From Qipengyuania spongiae (GTDB lineage: Bacteria; Pseudomonadota; Alphaproteobacteria; Sphingomonadales; Sphingomonadaceae), in the NCBI RefSeq assembly GCF_026168555.1, contig NZ_CP092471.1, positions 1,126,501 through 1,190,500 of the forward strand: 64,000 nt of DNA, in the 5' to 3' direction. Under the pieces are notes generated by a model. It saw nothing but the letters and a program-made list of their open reading frames with translations, ran no database searches and was not told the DNA's origin. Below, one piece after another: positions 13,101-21,066 of the stretch (positions within the stretch are counted from its first letter, which is position 1; every line of letters starts with the position of its first letter). A program made the position numbers and the translations under genes.

Positions 13101-13387
13101 AGATCGCCGCCGTCCAGCAGGTCCTGAACGCCGAGAGACGTGACCGGCACGCTGGAAACCACGCCCGGGTCGCGAATGCGGCTACCGGTGACGACGATTG
13201 TCCCGGTTGAAGTGGCCTGCTGGCCGGACTCGAGCTCGGTTTCGTTCTGGCCGAGGGTTTCGGGATCGTCATCTTCGACACTGGAAGTGTCCTGGGCGAA
13301 GCCCGGTGCGGAAAGCACGAGTGCGGCAAGTCCGACGCTGGCGCAAAGCGCGGCGCGACCGCCGCGGGCGGCGAAATTGGTTTTCAT
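10139..13387 (-). CDS. TonB-dependent outer membrane receptor
   Basis: A 1082-residue outer-membrane receptor that would import a substrate using TonB-ExbBD energy. A signal peptide (about 1-32, ending GFAQ) is followed by a TonB-box-like TIVVTGSRI, a plug domain (about 65-190) with LDLRGLG and LVLVNGRR, and a long beta barrel ending in Phe (AEVTF). The ATG at 13387 gives a proper signal peptide and has an AGGGGA ribosome site; upstream in-frame codons were rejected. It resembles the neighbouring receptor at 14129-17089 in plug motifs (for example GSDAVAGVVNFV versus GADAISGVVNFI), so the two are probably paralogs. No partner enzyme reveals the substrate. Confidence 0.93.
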   Translation of the reverse strand: MKTNFAARGGRAALCASVGLAALVLSAPGFAQDTSSVEDDDPETLGQNETELESGQQATSTGTIVVTGSRIRDPGVVSSVPVTSLGVQDLLDGGDLTVGDALNQLPALRSTFSQANSTRFIGTAGLNLLDLRGLGSERTLVLVNGRRHVTSTPGDFRVDTNTIPVDLLERTDVITGANSAIYGSDAVAGVVNFVLKEDFEGIKLRGQGGISDRGDRGSYFVSGVAGKNFADNRGNIAFAAEYARNNPVFFADRPDQTGAFNGAPGFNTVDTDIQCADTNGDGTPDAGSVPFCDPAVVNNSDGIFDTRFFENGTKFGFISLGGTTSPACPAATATNAARRAAVCTGETSPTGGRLGRAFVFLPDGSLVADPITADLRSVGGGRFGGLTATGLEGAMLLPGLERYAGNLLFNFEVSPAFRPFAEAKYVRIEANQTSTQPTFVAGALSPVFSTSNPFLTPQARAQLNLITGGAATFSLNRFNNDIGTRAEDHERETYRIVGGVRGDFGPTSNFFYEVALNYGRTDTFYETGGNVLVDNFNNAANAVRNGAGQIVCGINADADPTNDDAACVPINLFGQGAPSAAAIDYVLYTSSREERAEQFQAVASLSGTTETFFELPGGPVSFAVGAEYRRETAFTDYDDVTQSGATFLNAFDTFDPPALKVAEAFGEVRLPILADRPFFEELSVQAAGRVSDYDALEDLVFTYNVGAVYAPIQDVRFRVSYGRSVRAPNLNDLYATRAQTFANNFQDPCDQRFINDNPNRAARCAEAGIPTQLTLPDGSVVPFTNAPTSGISGFNQGNINLEPEVSNSLTIGAVFQPRFLPGFSLTVDYYDVEITQAIAGLSGQGIVNRCYDDPVTLDNPFCDAVFRRRSSNPLIDFTFDGQSGRRFAGLEDIVFPIVGPGFLNQPFNFQSLQASGIDFDAVYRTGVTDDVDLSLRAIVTHVIKRRDFTFISDPDRATRLEGVVGDPEWAGNFSANLDFGQFDIGYDLRFLDRQTIGAWEQQNSFQGRPPENVDVREEVRYPRQFYHDVRVRFEVNDEFNFYGGVDNLTDELPPFGATGTGGATAIFPVQGRTFYAGAEVTF

Positions 13388-13476
13388 TCGAGAGTCCCCT
13401 ATGCTTGACCGATTTGATTCAGCCAATGTCGTCATCAAAGCAACAACGAGCCGTTAGTACAAGGTTCACACTTTCA

Positions 13477-13818
13477 TCAGGCTGTCATTCGGTGCGAAAT
13501 GGCGAGCGGCGTTACCCATTTGCAACATTGCGGTCGAGGGTCGAGCTTGCGCGCATTGTCGGGCTTCTCTGACCAGGCCGCGTTGACAAAGGACTTCAGC
13601 CATAGGCGTGCGGCGGCAAGGTTGAGGAAGCTCTCGAACGAGAGAGCGGTCTTGCCGTATCGCTCATGCATGTCGCGCCAAGGACAGCCGACCCGCAACA
13701 CGTGGATCATGCCATTGAGAAAGCGCCAATTATCGACTGCTGGCCGCCCATGACGACCACGCTGAGGCGGCGATAGTGGTCCGATCACTTCCCACTCCGC
13801 GTCCGGCAGATTCCCGCG
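13477..13818 (-). pseudogene. Internally deleted IS5-type transposase
   Basis: The frame encodes the front part of an IS5-family transposase of the DUF4096 type (LPDAEWEVIGPL, RFLNGMIHVLRVGCPWRDMHERYGK) joined directly to the family's last segment (SFESFLNLAAARLWLKSFVN). The DDE catalytic core, normally about 150 residues, is missing. The junction falls at the Arg-Tyr-Gly-Lys codons (13651-13662), where the usual C-terminal motif RYDK would also align, so recombination between these short similar sequences is the likely cause. About 35 extra residues after the normal end show the original stop is lost. No good ATG start is visible. It cannot be an active transposase. Confidence 0.8.
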
Positions 13819-13864
13819 ACCCCTAACTGCTCCTAAAAGAGCAGTCTTGAATCAGAAACCAGCC
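13480..13864. mobile_element. IS5-family insertion sequence remnant
   Basis: About 385 bp between two TonB receptor genes. It contains the deleted transposase and a perfect 7-bp hairpin ACTGCTC/GAGCAGT (13826-13845) of the kind found just inside IS ends. Possible ends are GGCTGTCATTC at 13480-13490 and the complement of GGCTGGTTTCTGATTC at 13849-13864, which share GGCTG and ATTC. I see no clear target duplication, so the boundaries are tentative. Confidence 0.6.
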
Positions 13865-14063
13865 AGTTTGGGTATCCCTTCTGTCAACACGGCGTAGCGC
13901 TGACTTTCGAGTTGCGATTGTACCGCATCGAGCATGGGGGGTTCGGAAACGATTACTGCCGGTTGGCTGAGTAACCTGATCTTGGGCGGCCGCTAGCAGC
14001 TGATAGCAACCATGCGCGCTCATCTTTTCGGTCGAGTGCACGGCCATCGGGAGATGATGCCAT
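13865..14063. other. Non-coding gap after IS remnant
   Basis: About 200 bp between the presumed IS end and the terminator of the next receptor gene. I see no convincing gene, promoter or repeat in it; it may be decayed insertion DNA. Confidence 0.5.
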
Positions 14064-14093
14064 AAAAAAAGGGGACGCCGAAGCGCCCCCTTT
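14064..14093 (-). terminator. Terminator of second TonB receptor gene
   Basis: Read on the minus strand this is a G/C stem closed by a TTCG loop (GGGGGCGC-TTCG-GCGTCCCC) with one G-U pair and then seven T. It lies 36 nt past the receptor stop. Confidence 0.88.
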
Positions 14094-14128
14094 CATGCCG
14101 CTCATCGCGGACTGGCGATGTCGAAAAC

Positions 14129-17089
14129 TTAGAACCGCAGACGTGCAGTAACCGAGTACCGGCGACCCAGCGGATCGTAGGTCGATGGGAAGGTGTTGCC
14201 GCTGTTGAACGAAGTCGAGCCGATGTTGCTGCCGACGATCGGCGGTTTGTTGTCGAACAGGTTCAAGGCTGCGACCGTCATCTCGAAGCTTTCCGTGACG
14301 TCGAAACGTGCGGTCAGGTCGAAATAGTGCTCGGCGTCGATCGACTCATAAGCGTCGAGGAACGGCGCCTGTCCGGCATCATTAAAGTTCGAACGCTCGA
14401 GATCCACACCGTCGATGTACCGCCAGAGAAGCGAAACATCCGCACCGCCGAAGCCGAGCGTCGTGCGCTGCACGAAGGAGAACTCGGGGATGATGGAGCC
14501 GCAGTTTGTCCCGAAGAAACCGGCGCATTCGAACACCAGATTGTCCGGATCGTCCTGGTTCGAATCGAATGTGTTCGAATTCGTCCAGTTGCCAGCGAAG
14601 TTCAGGTTCAGATCGGCAAAGCCGATTTCCCGACGGTAGTTGATGACGAGATCGATACCATCGGTCTCGATCCGGCCCTGGTTAGTGACGGTGAGCGGAA
14701 TGCCCGGCGTCAACGCTACGTTCCCGAACAGATTGCCGGTCGCCGGATTGCGGCGGATCGCCGTACAAGCCGGGGAGGCGGCCGAACCGGTCGGAGCAGT
14801 CCTGTAGTCCGCGCCGAAGCACGATGCGAATACATCGTCGACAGTGGGATTGGTAATCGCGTCGGTCAGTTTGATGTTATAGTAATCAAGCGTGATCGAA
14901 AGTCCGTTGAAGAAGCTCGGCTGGAAGATCGCACCGACCGTCCACGTATTTGCGTCTTCGGCCGCCAGGTTCGGATTGCCTCCGGTGGTGACGTTCACCT
15001 GACCGGCCGGGTCAACGATTATGCTACCAATCGATGCAGTCGGAGCGCCCTGAGCAAGGCAGATGGCGCGAAGATCGGCATTGTTCACCGGACCGGCCCC
15101 GGCACACGGATCGGCATCGAAGTTGTCGAGCCCGGTTACCTGCGGCGAGAACAGTTCGCCGATGTTCGGAGCGCGCGTCACCTTCTGGTAGTTGCCGCGA
15201 AGTTGCAACCCGTCGAAAAGGGTCGCCGTACCGCCGGCCTTCCAAGTGTATTCCGTGCCGGTCGTCGAATAGTCGGAAACACGGCCGCCGAGCAGCAGCG
15301 TCAGCTCCGGAATAAACGAATCTTCGAGGATCGGAATGGCCAGTTCGCCGAACGCTTCCTTGACGTCGTAACTGCCGAAGGAATCCGGGTTGGCAGCGCC
15401 GTTGCCCAGCACTTCGCCGGGAGTCTGCGTCAGCAGGTCTGACGTCGTCGAGGCAGTGTATTCGCGGTACTCGACACCGGCGACCACGCTCAGCGGCGTG
15501 ATGGCGCCCGGGAATGCGAAGCCGAAGTCACCCGAAACGAACGCTTGGCCCTGCAGAAGCGAGGTTTCGGTCTTGCCCGAGTTGCCCACATCGAGAAAGG
15601 CCTGAACGTCTGGTGTAATGCTACCGGCCGGACCGAACAGGTTGATCGGAACGCAGCCATTGCTGTCGTCGAGACAGGTGTTCGGATTGGTGGAGAGCAC
15701 CGACTGCTGCAGGCGGCTCAGGGTGCCGTTACCCGACTGACGCGAATCGACTTCGCTTTCGCCATAAGAACCGAAGGCCTCGAAGCTCAGGTTCGAGAAA
15801 AGGTCGGCCCGAATGCCGGCCTTGAACTGGAACAGCTGCGTTTCGTACTCGTTGTCGCGCGTGCCGAATTCGGTGAAGCGGCGACCGTAGTCGATGTCGG
15901 CCGTACGATAGTTCGGGTCGCTCGGATCGGTTGCCACTGCCGCAGCATCGCATTCCGCCTGACTGAACAGGCGCTGGACGCCCGCGGTGTTTGCATCGGC
16001 ATCGAACCCGCAGATCTGGTTGCGGATGCCCGCATTCAGGAACGGATTGGAGAGCGGGGTCGTCAGCACGTTACGGAACGTGCCGGACGACGCGATCGTC
16101 GTGCGATTGGTGCTTTGGGTGTACAGACCTTCAGCGTAGACTTCGGCGCCTTCGCCGACTTCGTAATTGGCCTGGCCGTAGATACGGTACTGCTCGAGAG
16201 GCAGCTGGAAGATGTTCTGCGGGTTGAAGTTGAACGGTGCGTAAAACGGAACCAACGAGCTCCCGTCCGGAGAAACCTGCAGGGTGCCGCTGTTCGTGCC
16301 GGGAACCGTAATGACGGTGGGAACAGCCGTCGACGAACCGCCGGCGGCGCCGGTGAACGAGCTGAGGTTGAACTGCGAGAAGTCGCGCGCGCCCTGGAAC
16401 ACGGTATTGCGATTGGTGTAGCCGACGCTGAGAACCGCATTGCCGCGATTGTCTTCGAAATTCGCGCCGAGGGTCAAGTCACCGCGGAAGATGCTGCCGT
16501 CGCCTTCTTCGGTGATCTGCTGCGTCGCCGACGCTTCCATGCCGGCGAAGTCGGTCTTGGTGATGAAGTTCACCACGCCCGAGATCGCGTCGGCACCGTA
16601 GGCCGCACCGGCACCGCCGGTCAGAACGTCGACGCGCTGGAGAAGCGCGGTCGGAATGACGTCGATATTGGTGATGCCGTCGAGGCCGGCAGGCACGACC
16701 CGCGTACCGTTGAGCAGCACCAGGTTGCGGTTGGGGCCAATGCCACGAAGGTCGACGAAGGTCGAACCGCCGTTGCCGTTATTGACGTTGGCGCCGATGC
16801 TCGGCGTGATGCCCGGGATTTCGCGCAGGAAATCGTCGACAACGACGGCCTGACGAAGGTTGATTTCTTCGTCGGTCACGACGGCGACCGGGCTCGACTG
16901 CTCAAGGTTCGGGTTGTTGATGCGCGAGCCGGTGACCACAATCACTTCGCCGGTGGCGGAAGATGTGGTGGCGGGGCTTTCGTCCGTGGTGTTCTGCTCG
17001 CTCGGCTGAATTTGCGCGAAAGACGGCGAGGCCACCATCGCGAATGCCAAGCTCAGCGTTCCTGCGCCGTAGCGAATTTGATTTTTCAT
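14129..17089 (-). CDS. TonB-dependent outer membrane receptor
   Basis: A 986-residue outer-membrane receptor. The signal peptide ends ASPSFAQ (about residue 26), then come a TonB-box-like EVIVVTGSRI, a plug domain with VDLRGIGPNRNLVLLNG and a barrel ending in Phe (ARLRF). The ATG at 17089 with GAGGG ribosome site was chosen over upstream in-frame codons because it alone gives a signal peptide. It is a probable paralog of the receptor at 10139-13387 and is separated from it by an IS remnant. Codon third positions look a little less GC-rich than in neighbouring enzyme genes, which may reflect strong expression. Substrate unknown. Confidence 0.93.
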   Translation of the reverse strand: MKNQIRYGAGTLSLAFAMVASPSFAQIQPSEQNTTDESPATTSSATGEVIVVTGSRINNPNLEQSSPVAVVTDEEINLRQAVVVDDFLREIPGITPSIGANVNNGNGGSTFVDLRGIGPNRNLVLLNGTRVVPAGLDGITNIDVIPTALLQRVDVLTGGAGAAYGADAISGVVNFITKTDFAGMEASATQQITEEGDGSIFRGDLTLGANFEDNRGNAVLSVGYTNRNTVFQGARDFSQFNLSSFTGAAGGSSTAVPTVITVPGTNSGTLQVSPDGSSLVPFYAPFNFNPQNIFQLPLEQYRIYGQANYEVGEGAEVYAEGLYTQSTNRTTIASSGTFRNVLTTPLSNPFLNAGIRNQICGFDADANTAGVQRLFSQAECDAAAVATDPSDPNYRTADIDYGRRFTEFGTRDNEYETQLFQFKAGIRADLFSNLSFEAFGSYGESEVDSRQSGNGTLSRLQQSVLSTNPNTCLDDSNGCVPINLFGPAGSITPDVQAFLDVGNSGKTETSLLQGQAFVSGDFGFAFPGAITPLSVVAGVEYREYTASTTSDLLTQTPGEVLGNGAANPDSFGSYDVKEAFGELAIPILEDSFIPELTLLLGGRVSDYSTTGTEYTWKAGGTATLFDGLQLRGNYQKVTRAPNIGELFSPQVTGLDNFDADPCAGAGPVNNADLRAICLAQGAPTASIGSIIVDPAGQVNVTTGGNPNLAAEDANTWTVGAIFQPSFFNGLSITLDYYNIKLTDAITNPTVDDVFASCFGADYRTAPTGSAASPACTAIRRNPATGNLFGNVALTPGIPLTVTNQGRIETDGIDLVINYRREIGFADLNLNFAGNWTNSNTFDSNQDDPDNLVFECAGFFGTNCGSIIPEFSFVQRTTLGFGGADVSLLWRYIDGVDLERSNFNDAGQAPFLDAYESIDAEHYFDLTARFDVTESFEMTVAALNLFDNKPPIVGSNIGSTSFNSGNTFPSTYDPLGRRYSVTARLRF

Positions 17090-17453
17090 GTTTCGTAAAC
17101 CCTCACATTGCGGCCGGATCGCCAGCGCGATCTGGCTGTCTCTGAAGAACGGGAACGTGCAAGCGACGCCGGCACCCTGTCCGCCCAATGAAGTTCGGCA
17201 TCCCTCGTGCGCAACTGCTGCATCGAAGCGGTCCCGAGACCTCCACACGCCCTAATGTCTCGAAAGTGTCACCGTAGGAAAGGACGAAAACCACTATGGA
17301 TTACGAAAGGAACCTAGTGTGGCATGGTCGCAACAACGCGACGCCCGGCGCGGAGTGCCTGAAACAGGCGTTCTTGAACTCTCCACCCCGCTTGACGCTA
17401 ACGTAACCCTTCCATAGGCCGGTGGCGAAGCGCAACGCAAACCGGAGGTGCCC
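17090..17453. other. Divergent promoter region, receptor and thiolase
   Basis: A 364-bp gap holding the start signals of the minus-strand receptor and the plus-strand thiolase. The thiolase side carries the operator-like palindrome at 17392-17406 and a GGAGG ribosome site. No open frame in it looks like a real gene. Confidence 0.6.
17392..17406 (+). promoter_or_regulatory. Putative operator upstream of thiolase
   Basis: TTGACGCTAACGTAA is an imperfect palindrome resembling the TTGACGT/AACGTAA-type sites reported for regulators of acyl-CoA and branched-chain degradation such as LiuR. Its TTGACG could also be the -35 box of the thiolase promoter, so bound protein would block transcription. Confidence 0.4.
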
Positions 17454-18626
17454 ATGCCCGAAGCCTATATCGTCGAAGCCGTGCGGACTGCCGGGGGCAA
17501 GCGCGGAGGGCGTCTGGCCGGGGTTCACCCGGTCGATCTCGCGGCGCGCTCGCTCGATGCGGTGATGGAGCGCAGCGGGCTCGACGCCAAGGCCGTCGAC
17601 GATGTCGTGATGGGCTGCGTCAGCCAGGGCGGCGAGCAGGCGATGCAGGTCGGGCGCAACGCGGTGCTTGCGGCGAAGCGGCTCGGCGAGGGTGTGCCCG
17701 CCGTCACGATCGACCGGCAGTGCGGGTCCAGCCAGCAGGCGATCCAGTTCGCCGCGCAGGCGGTGATGAGCGGGACGCAGGACGTCGTAATAGGCGCGGG
17801 GGTCGAGAGCATGAGCCGGGTGCCCATGGGCTCGACCGCGATGTTCCATATGAAGGAAGGGTTGGGGAACTACAAATCGCCCGGCCTCGAAGAGAAATAT
17901 CCGGGCATCCAGTGGTCCCAGTTCACGGGCGCCGAGATGATCGTGAAGAAGCATGGCTTCACCAAGGACCAGCTCGACAATTTCGCGCTTGCCAGCCATC
18001 TCAAGGCGATCAAGGCGACAGAAAGCGGCGCGTTCGAGAAGGAGATCGTGCCCGTCGCCATCGAGACGCCGGAAGGCGAGCAGATGCACACCGTGGACGA
18101 GGGCATCCGCTTCGACGCGACGCTGGAGGGCATCGCCGGGGTCAAGCTGCTGAGCCCGGAAGGCACGATCACTGCCGCTTCCGCCAGCCAGATCTGCGAC
18201 GGGTCGAGCGCGGTGCTGGTGGTCAGCGAACGCGCGCTGAAGGAACACGGCCTCACCCCGCTCGCGCGCATCCACAATCTCACCGTCACGGCCGGCGATC
18301 CGGTGATCATGCTCGAGGAGCCGCTATTCGCCACGGACCGGGCGCTGGAGCGCGCGGGCATGAAAATCGAGGATATCGACTTGTTCGAGGTCAACGAAGC
18401 CTTCGCGCCGGTTCCGCTCGCCTGGCTGAAGCACACCGGGGCGGACCCGGACCGGCTCAACGTCCATGGCGGCGCGATCGCGCTCGGCCACCCGCTGGGT
18501 GCGAGCGGCACCAAGCTGATGGCGACGCTGATCCATGCGCTTCACCGCCACGGCAAGAAATACGGATTGCAGACGATGTGTGAAGGCGGCGGCGTCGCCA
18601 ACGTGACCATCGTCGAGGCGCTCTAG
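17454..18626 (+). CDS. Acetyl-CoA acyltransferase (thiolase)
   Basis: A 390-residue thiolase that condenses or cleaves acyl-CoA, the last step of beta-oxidation. The acyl-accepting Cys90 sits in DRQCGSS, the catalytic His346 in GHPLGASG and the proton-exchanging Cys376 in CEGGG; all three are present. The ATG at 17454 follows a GGAGG ribosome site with 6-nt spacing. It heads a run of acyl-CoA genes (SDR, enoyl-CoA hydratase, MarR regulator) on the same strand. Whether it works on long-chain 3-ketoacyl-CoA or mainly acetoacetyl-CoA is not decided by sequence. Confidence 0.95.
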   Translation: MPEAYIVEAVRTAGGKRGGRLAGVHPVDLAARSLDAVMERSGLDAKAVDDVVMGCVSQGGEQAMQVGRNAVLAAKRLGEGVPAVTIDRQCGSSQQAIQFAAQAVMSGTQDVVIGAGVESMSRVPMGSTAMFHMKEGLGNYKSPGLEEKYPGIQWSQFTGAEMIVKKHGFTKDQLDNFALASHLKAIKATESGAFEKEIVPVAIETPEGEQMHTVDEGIRFDATLEGIAGVKLLSPEGTITAASASQICDGSSAVLVVSERALKEHGLTPLARIHNLTVTAGDPVIMLEEPLFATDRALERAGMKIEDIDLFEVNEAFAPVPLAWLKHTGADPDRLNVHGGAIALGHPLGASGTKLMATLIHALHRHGKKYGLQTMCEGGGVANVTIVEAL

Positions 18627-18652
18627 GCCAAGACTTCAACCGCAGTCCGATC

Positions 18653-18666
18653 CGTTCGGGCGAACG
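18653..18666 (+). promoter_or_regulatory. Palindrome upstream of SDR gene
   Basis: CGTTCG-GG-CGAACG lies in the 64-bp gap between thiolase and SDR, followed by an A/T-rich stretch and an AGGAGAG ribosome site. It could be a repressor site; there is no second copy that I recognise upstream of the hydratase. Confidence 0.35.
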
Positions 18667-18690
18667 AATTTTACATATCAGGAGAGAAAC

Positions 18691-19476
18691 ATGGAAATCA
18701 GCAGCAACACTCCCGCCGTCGTCACCGGCGGCGCCTCCGGCCTCGGCGAAGCGACCGCGCGCGCCATCGCGGCCAAGGGCGCGAAGGTCGCGATCTTCGA
18801 CATGAACGAGGAGAAGGGCGAGGCGGTCGCGAAGGAGATCGGCGGCATTTTCTGCAAGGTCAACGTGACCAGCGACGAGGATGTCGACGCCGGTTTCGCC
18901 AAGGCGCGCGAGGCCCACGGGCAGGAGCGTATTCTGGTGAACTGCGCCGGAATCGGCAACGCGATCAAGACCGCCAGCCGGTCGAAGGAGGACGGGAGCA
19001 TCAAGCATTTCCCGCTCTCCGCCTTCGATTTCGTGATTCAGGTGAACCTGATCGGCACGTTCCGCTGCATCGCCAAGTCGGCGGCCGGGATGCTGACGCT
19101 TGATCCGCTGTCGGACGACGGCGACCGGGGCGCGATCGTCAACACGGCCTCCGTCGCGGGCGAGGACGGCCAGATGGGTCAGGCCGCCTATGCCGCGTCG
19201 AAGGGCGGGGTGATCGGCATGACGCTGCCCATCGCGCGCGACCTCATGAGCGAGGGCATCCGGGTCAACACGATCCTGCCGGGCATCTTCAACACGCCCC
19301 TGATGAACGCCGCGCCGCCGCAGGTGAAAGATGCGCTGGCCGCCTCCGTCCCGTTCCCCAAGCGCCTCGGCAATCCGGCGGAATACGCCATGCTCGCCGT
19401 GACCATGATCGAGTGCGGCTATTTCAACGGCGAGGACGTGCGGCTCGACGGCGCTATCAGAATGGCGCCGCGCTGA
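18691..19476 (+). CDS. SDR dehydrogenase, 3-hydroxyacyl-CoA type
   Basis: A 261-residue classical short-chain dehydrogenase, similar in layout to the type 2 (HSD10-like) 3-hydroxyacyl-CoA dehydrogenases. The NAD site is TGGASGLG (12-19), the NxAG motif NCAG starts at Asn84, and the catalytic residues are Ser154, Tyr167 and Lys171 (YAASK). Asp37 after the second strand (IFDMNE) favours NAD over NADP. An AGGAGAG ribosome site precedes the ATG. It lies between thiolase and enoyl-CoA hydratase, which supports a role in the oxidation of 3-hydroxyacyl-CoA. A strong terminator follows, so the hydratase has its own promoter. Confidence 0.92.
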   Translation: MEISSNTPAVVTGGASGLGEATARAIAAKGAKVAIFDMNEEKGEAVAKEIGGIFCKVNVTSDEDVDAGFAKAREAHGQERILVNCAGIGNAIKTASRSKEDGSIKHFPLSAFDFVIQVNLIGTFRCIAKSAAGMLTLDPLSDDGDRGAIVNTASVAGEDGQMGQAAYAASKGGVIGMTLPIARDLMSEGIRVNTILPGIFNTPLMNAAPPQVKDALAASVPFPKRLGNPAEYAMLAVTMIECGYFNGEDVRLDGAIRMAPR

Positions 19477-19536
19477 TCGCCGCGACGCTTTCCTACTCGC
19501 GGTCCCGGCTCTAGGCTCGCCCACATGATCGACTTC

Positions 19537-19583
19537 AAACGCCCCCGTTCGCCCGCATCGTGCGCCGCGAACGGGGGCGTTTT
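19537..19583 (+). terminator. Terminator after SDR gene
   Basis: A perfect 16-bp stem (19537-19552 with 19567-19582) with a 14-nt loop ends in TTTT. It separates the thiolase-SDR unit from the hydratase gene. Confidence 0.9.
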
Positions 19584-19655
19584 CCTGTTTGGCGCTGGAC
19601 TGTGTAACACCTGGTCCATGCGTTCCCCTGCTGCGATGGACGGAGTGCGAAACCG

Positions 19656-20531
19656 ATGACCGAGTTCACCCAGATCAAGCTCGATATCGCCGAGGGAATT
19701 GCGACGATCACGCTTCACCGGCCGGAGAAAATGAACGCCTTCACCCGCATCATGATGCAGGAGGTCATCGACGCACTCGACATCACCGATGCCGACGACA
19801 GCGTGCGCGCGGTGATCGTCACGGGTGAGGGCGAGCGGGCCTTCTGCGCCGGCGCGGACCTGACGCCGGAAGGGAGCGAGGGCAATGTCTTCGCCCGGCA
19901 CAAGGAGGTCGACGACCTCTCTGACGAAATCGTGCGTGACGGAGGCGGGCGGATGGTCCTGCGGATGTTCGATTCGAAAAAGCCGCTGATCGGCGCCTGC
20001 AACGGCGTGGCGGTCGGGGTCGGCGCCACCATGCAGCTGCCCTTCGACATGCGGCTCGCGTCTGACAATGCGCGGTTCGGCTTCGTCTTCGCGCGGCGCG
20101 GGATCACGCCGGAAGCCTGCTCCAGCTGGTTCCTGCCGCGTCTGGTGGGGATGCAGACCGCGCTCGAATGGTGTATGACGGGCCGCATCTTCGACGCGCA
20201 GGAGGCGCTTGGTCGCGGGCTCGTGCGGTCGGTCCACCCGCAGGCGGAACTGATGGACGCGGCGCGGGGACTGGCGCGCGAGATCGCCGACAACACCTCG
20301 GCGGTGTCGGTCGCGATGACTCGCGCCATGCTCTGGCGCCTGCCGCAGGAAAGCCATCCGATGATGGCGCACAGGATCGACAGTCGCTCGATCTACCGCC
20401 TCGGCAAGAGCGCGGACAGCAGGGAAGGGGTGCGCAGCTTCCTCGAAAAGCGCCCGCCTGCCTATCCGGACACCGTATCGAACGACATGCCCGACTTCTA
20501 TCCTTGGTGGGAGGAACCGGAGTACAAATAG
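19656..20531 (+). CDS. Enoyl-CoA hydratase/isomerase family protein
   Basis: A 291-residue crotonase-fold enzyme. The first oxyanion-hole stretch is AFCAGADL (about 62-69) and the second is CNGVAVGVGATM (about 113-125); an ITPEACSSW segment replaces the usual second catalytic Glu region and still offers a Glu. Such enzymes hydrate 2-enoyl-CoA or shift its double bond. The C-terminal tail (from about 255) ends in a Trp/Glu-rich WWEEPEYK. A GGACGGAG ribosome site precedes the ATG. It sits between the SDR terminator and the MarR gene, so both may share a promoter. Confidence 0.92.
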   Translation: MTEFTQIKLDIAEGIATITLHRPEKMNAFTRIMMQEVIDALDITDADDSVRAVIVTGEGERAFCAGADLTPEGSEGNVFARHKEVDDLSDEIVRDGGGRMVLRMFDSKKPLIGACNGVAVGVGATMQLPFDMRLASDNARFGFVFARRGITPEACSSWFLPRLVGMQTALEWCMTGRIFDAQEALGRGLVRSVHPQAELMDAARGLAREIADNTSAVSVAMTRAMLWRLPQESHPMMAHRIDSRSIYRLGKSADSREGVRSFLEKRPPAYPDTVSNDMPDFYPWWEEPEYK

Positions 20532-20576
20532 TCGCGTTTGCAACCTGAATCCCGAAAAGCGACACGAAAGCCATTG

Positions 20577-21044
20577 ATGACCGTAAAGCCCGACCAGCGC
20601 CTCGCCGCCTTCCTGCCCTATCAGCTCTCGATCGCCTCCAACGCGGTTTCGACCCGGATCGCGGAACAGTATCGCCGCCGGTTCGATCTCAAGACCACCG
20701 AATGGCGGATCATGGCCGTGCTCGGGGATGCAGGAGCGTTGAGCCAGCGGCAGCTTTCGCAGGCGACGCTTATGGACAAGGTCCCCGTCAACCGCGCTTG
20801 CCGCAAGCTCGAGGATCGCGGTCTTGCCGCGCGGCGACCGAACGAGAAGGACGGCCGGTCGCACCTGCTCGAGCTTACGGCTGAGGGGCGGGCCGTCCAT
20901 GCGCGGATCATGCCGCTCGCCCAGGCCATCGAGCGCGAACTGTTCGGCGTGCTCGACCAGAGCGAACGGGACACCCTGCGCGACCTGCTCGTCCGCGTGC
21001 GCGATGCGGCGGGCGAGTTCGACGCCGAGAGCCTGGCCGAATAG
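20577..21044 (+). CDS. MarR family transcriptional regulator
   Basis: A 155-residue winged-helix regulator. Residues 50-110 hold the DNA-binding helices (LSQRQLSQATLMDKVPVNR) and the wing with the family's NEKDGRS signature (about 93-99). It lies 45 nt after the enoyl-CoA hydratase on the same strand, so a ligand such as an acyl-CoA or aromatic acid may control the cluster. The ATG at 20577 is chosen; the frame extends a few codons upstream without a good start. Convergent with tadC, leaving 22 nt between stops. Confidence 0.9.
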   Translation: MTVKPDQRLAAFLPYQLSIASNAVSTRIAEQYRRRFDLKTTEWRIMAVLGDAGALSQRQLSQATLMDKVPVNRACRKLEDRGLAARRPNEKDGRSHLLELTAEGRAVHARIMPLAQAIERELFGVLDQSERDTLRDLLVRVRDAAGEFDAESLAE

Positions 21045-21066
21045 GCGGCAGGCTTCTCGGACGACG

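Noticed and set aside
13823..14047. 74-residue frame beside the IS remnant
   Set aside because: It spans the presumed IS end, has no ribosome site and no family resemblance.
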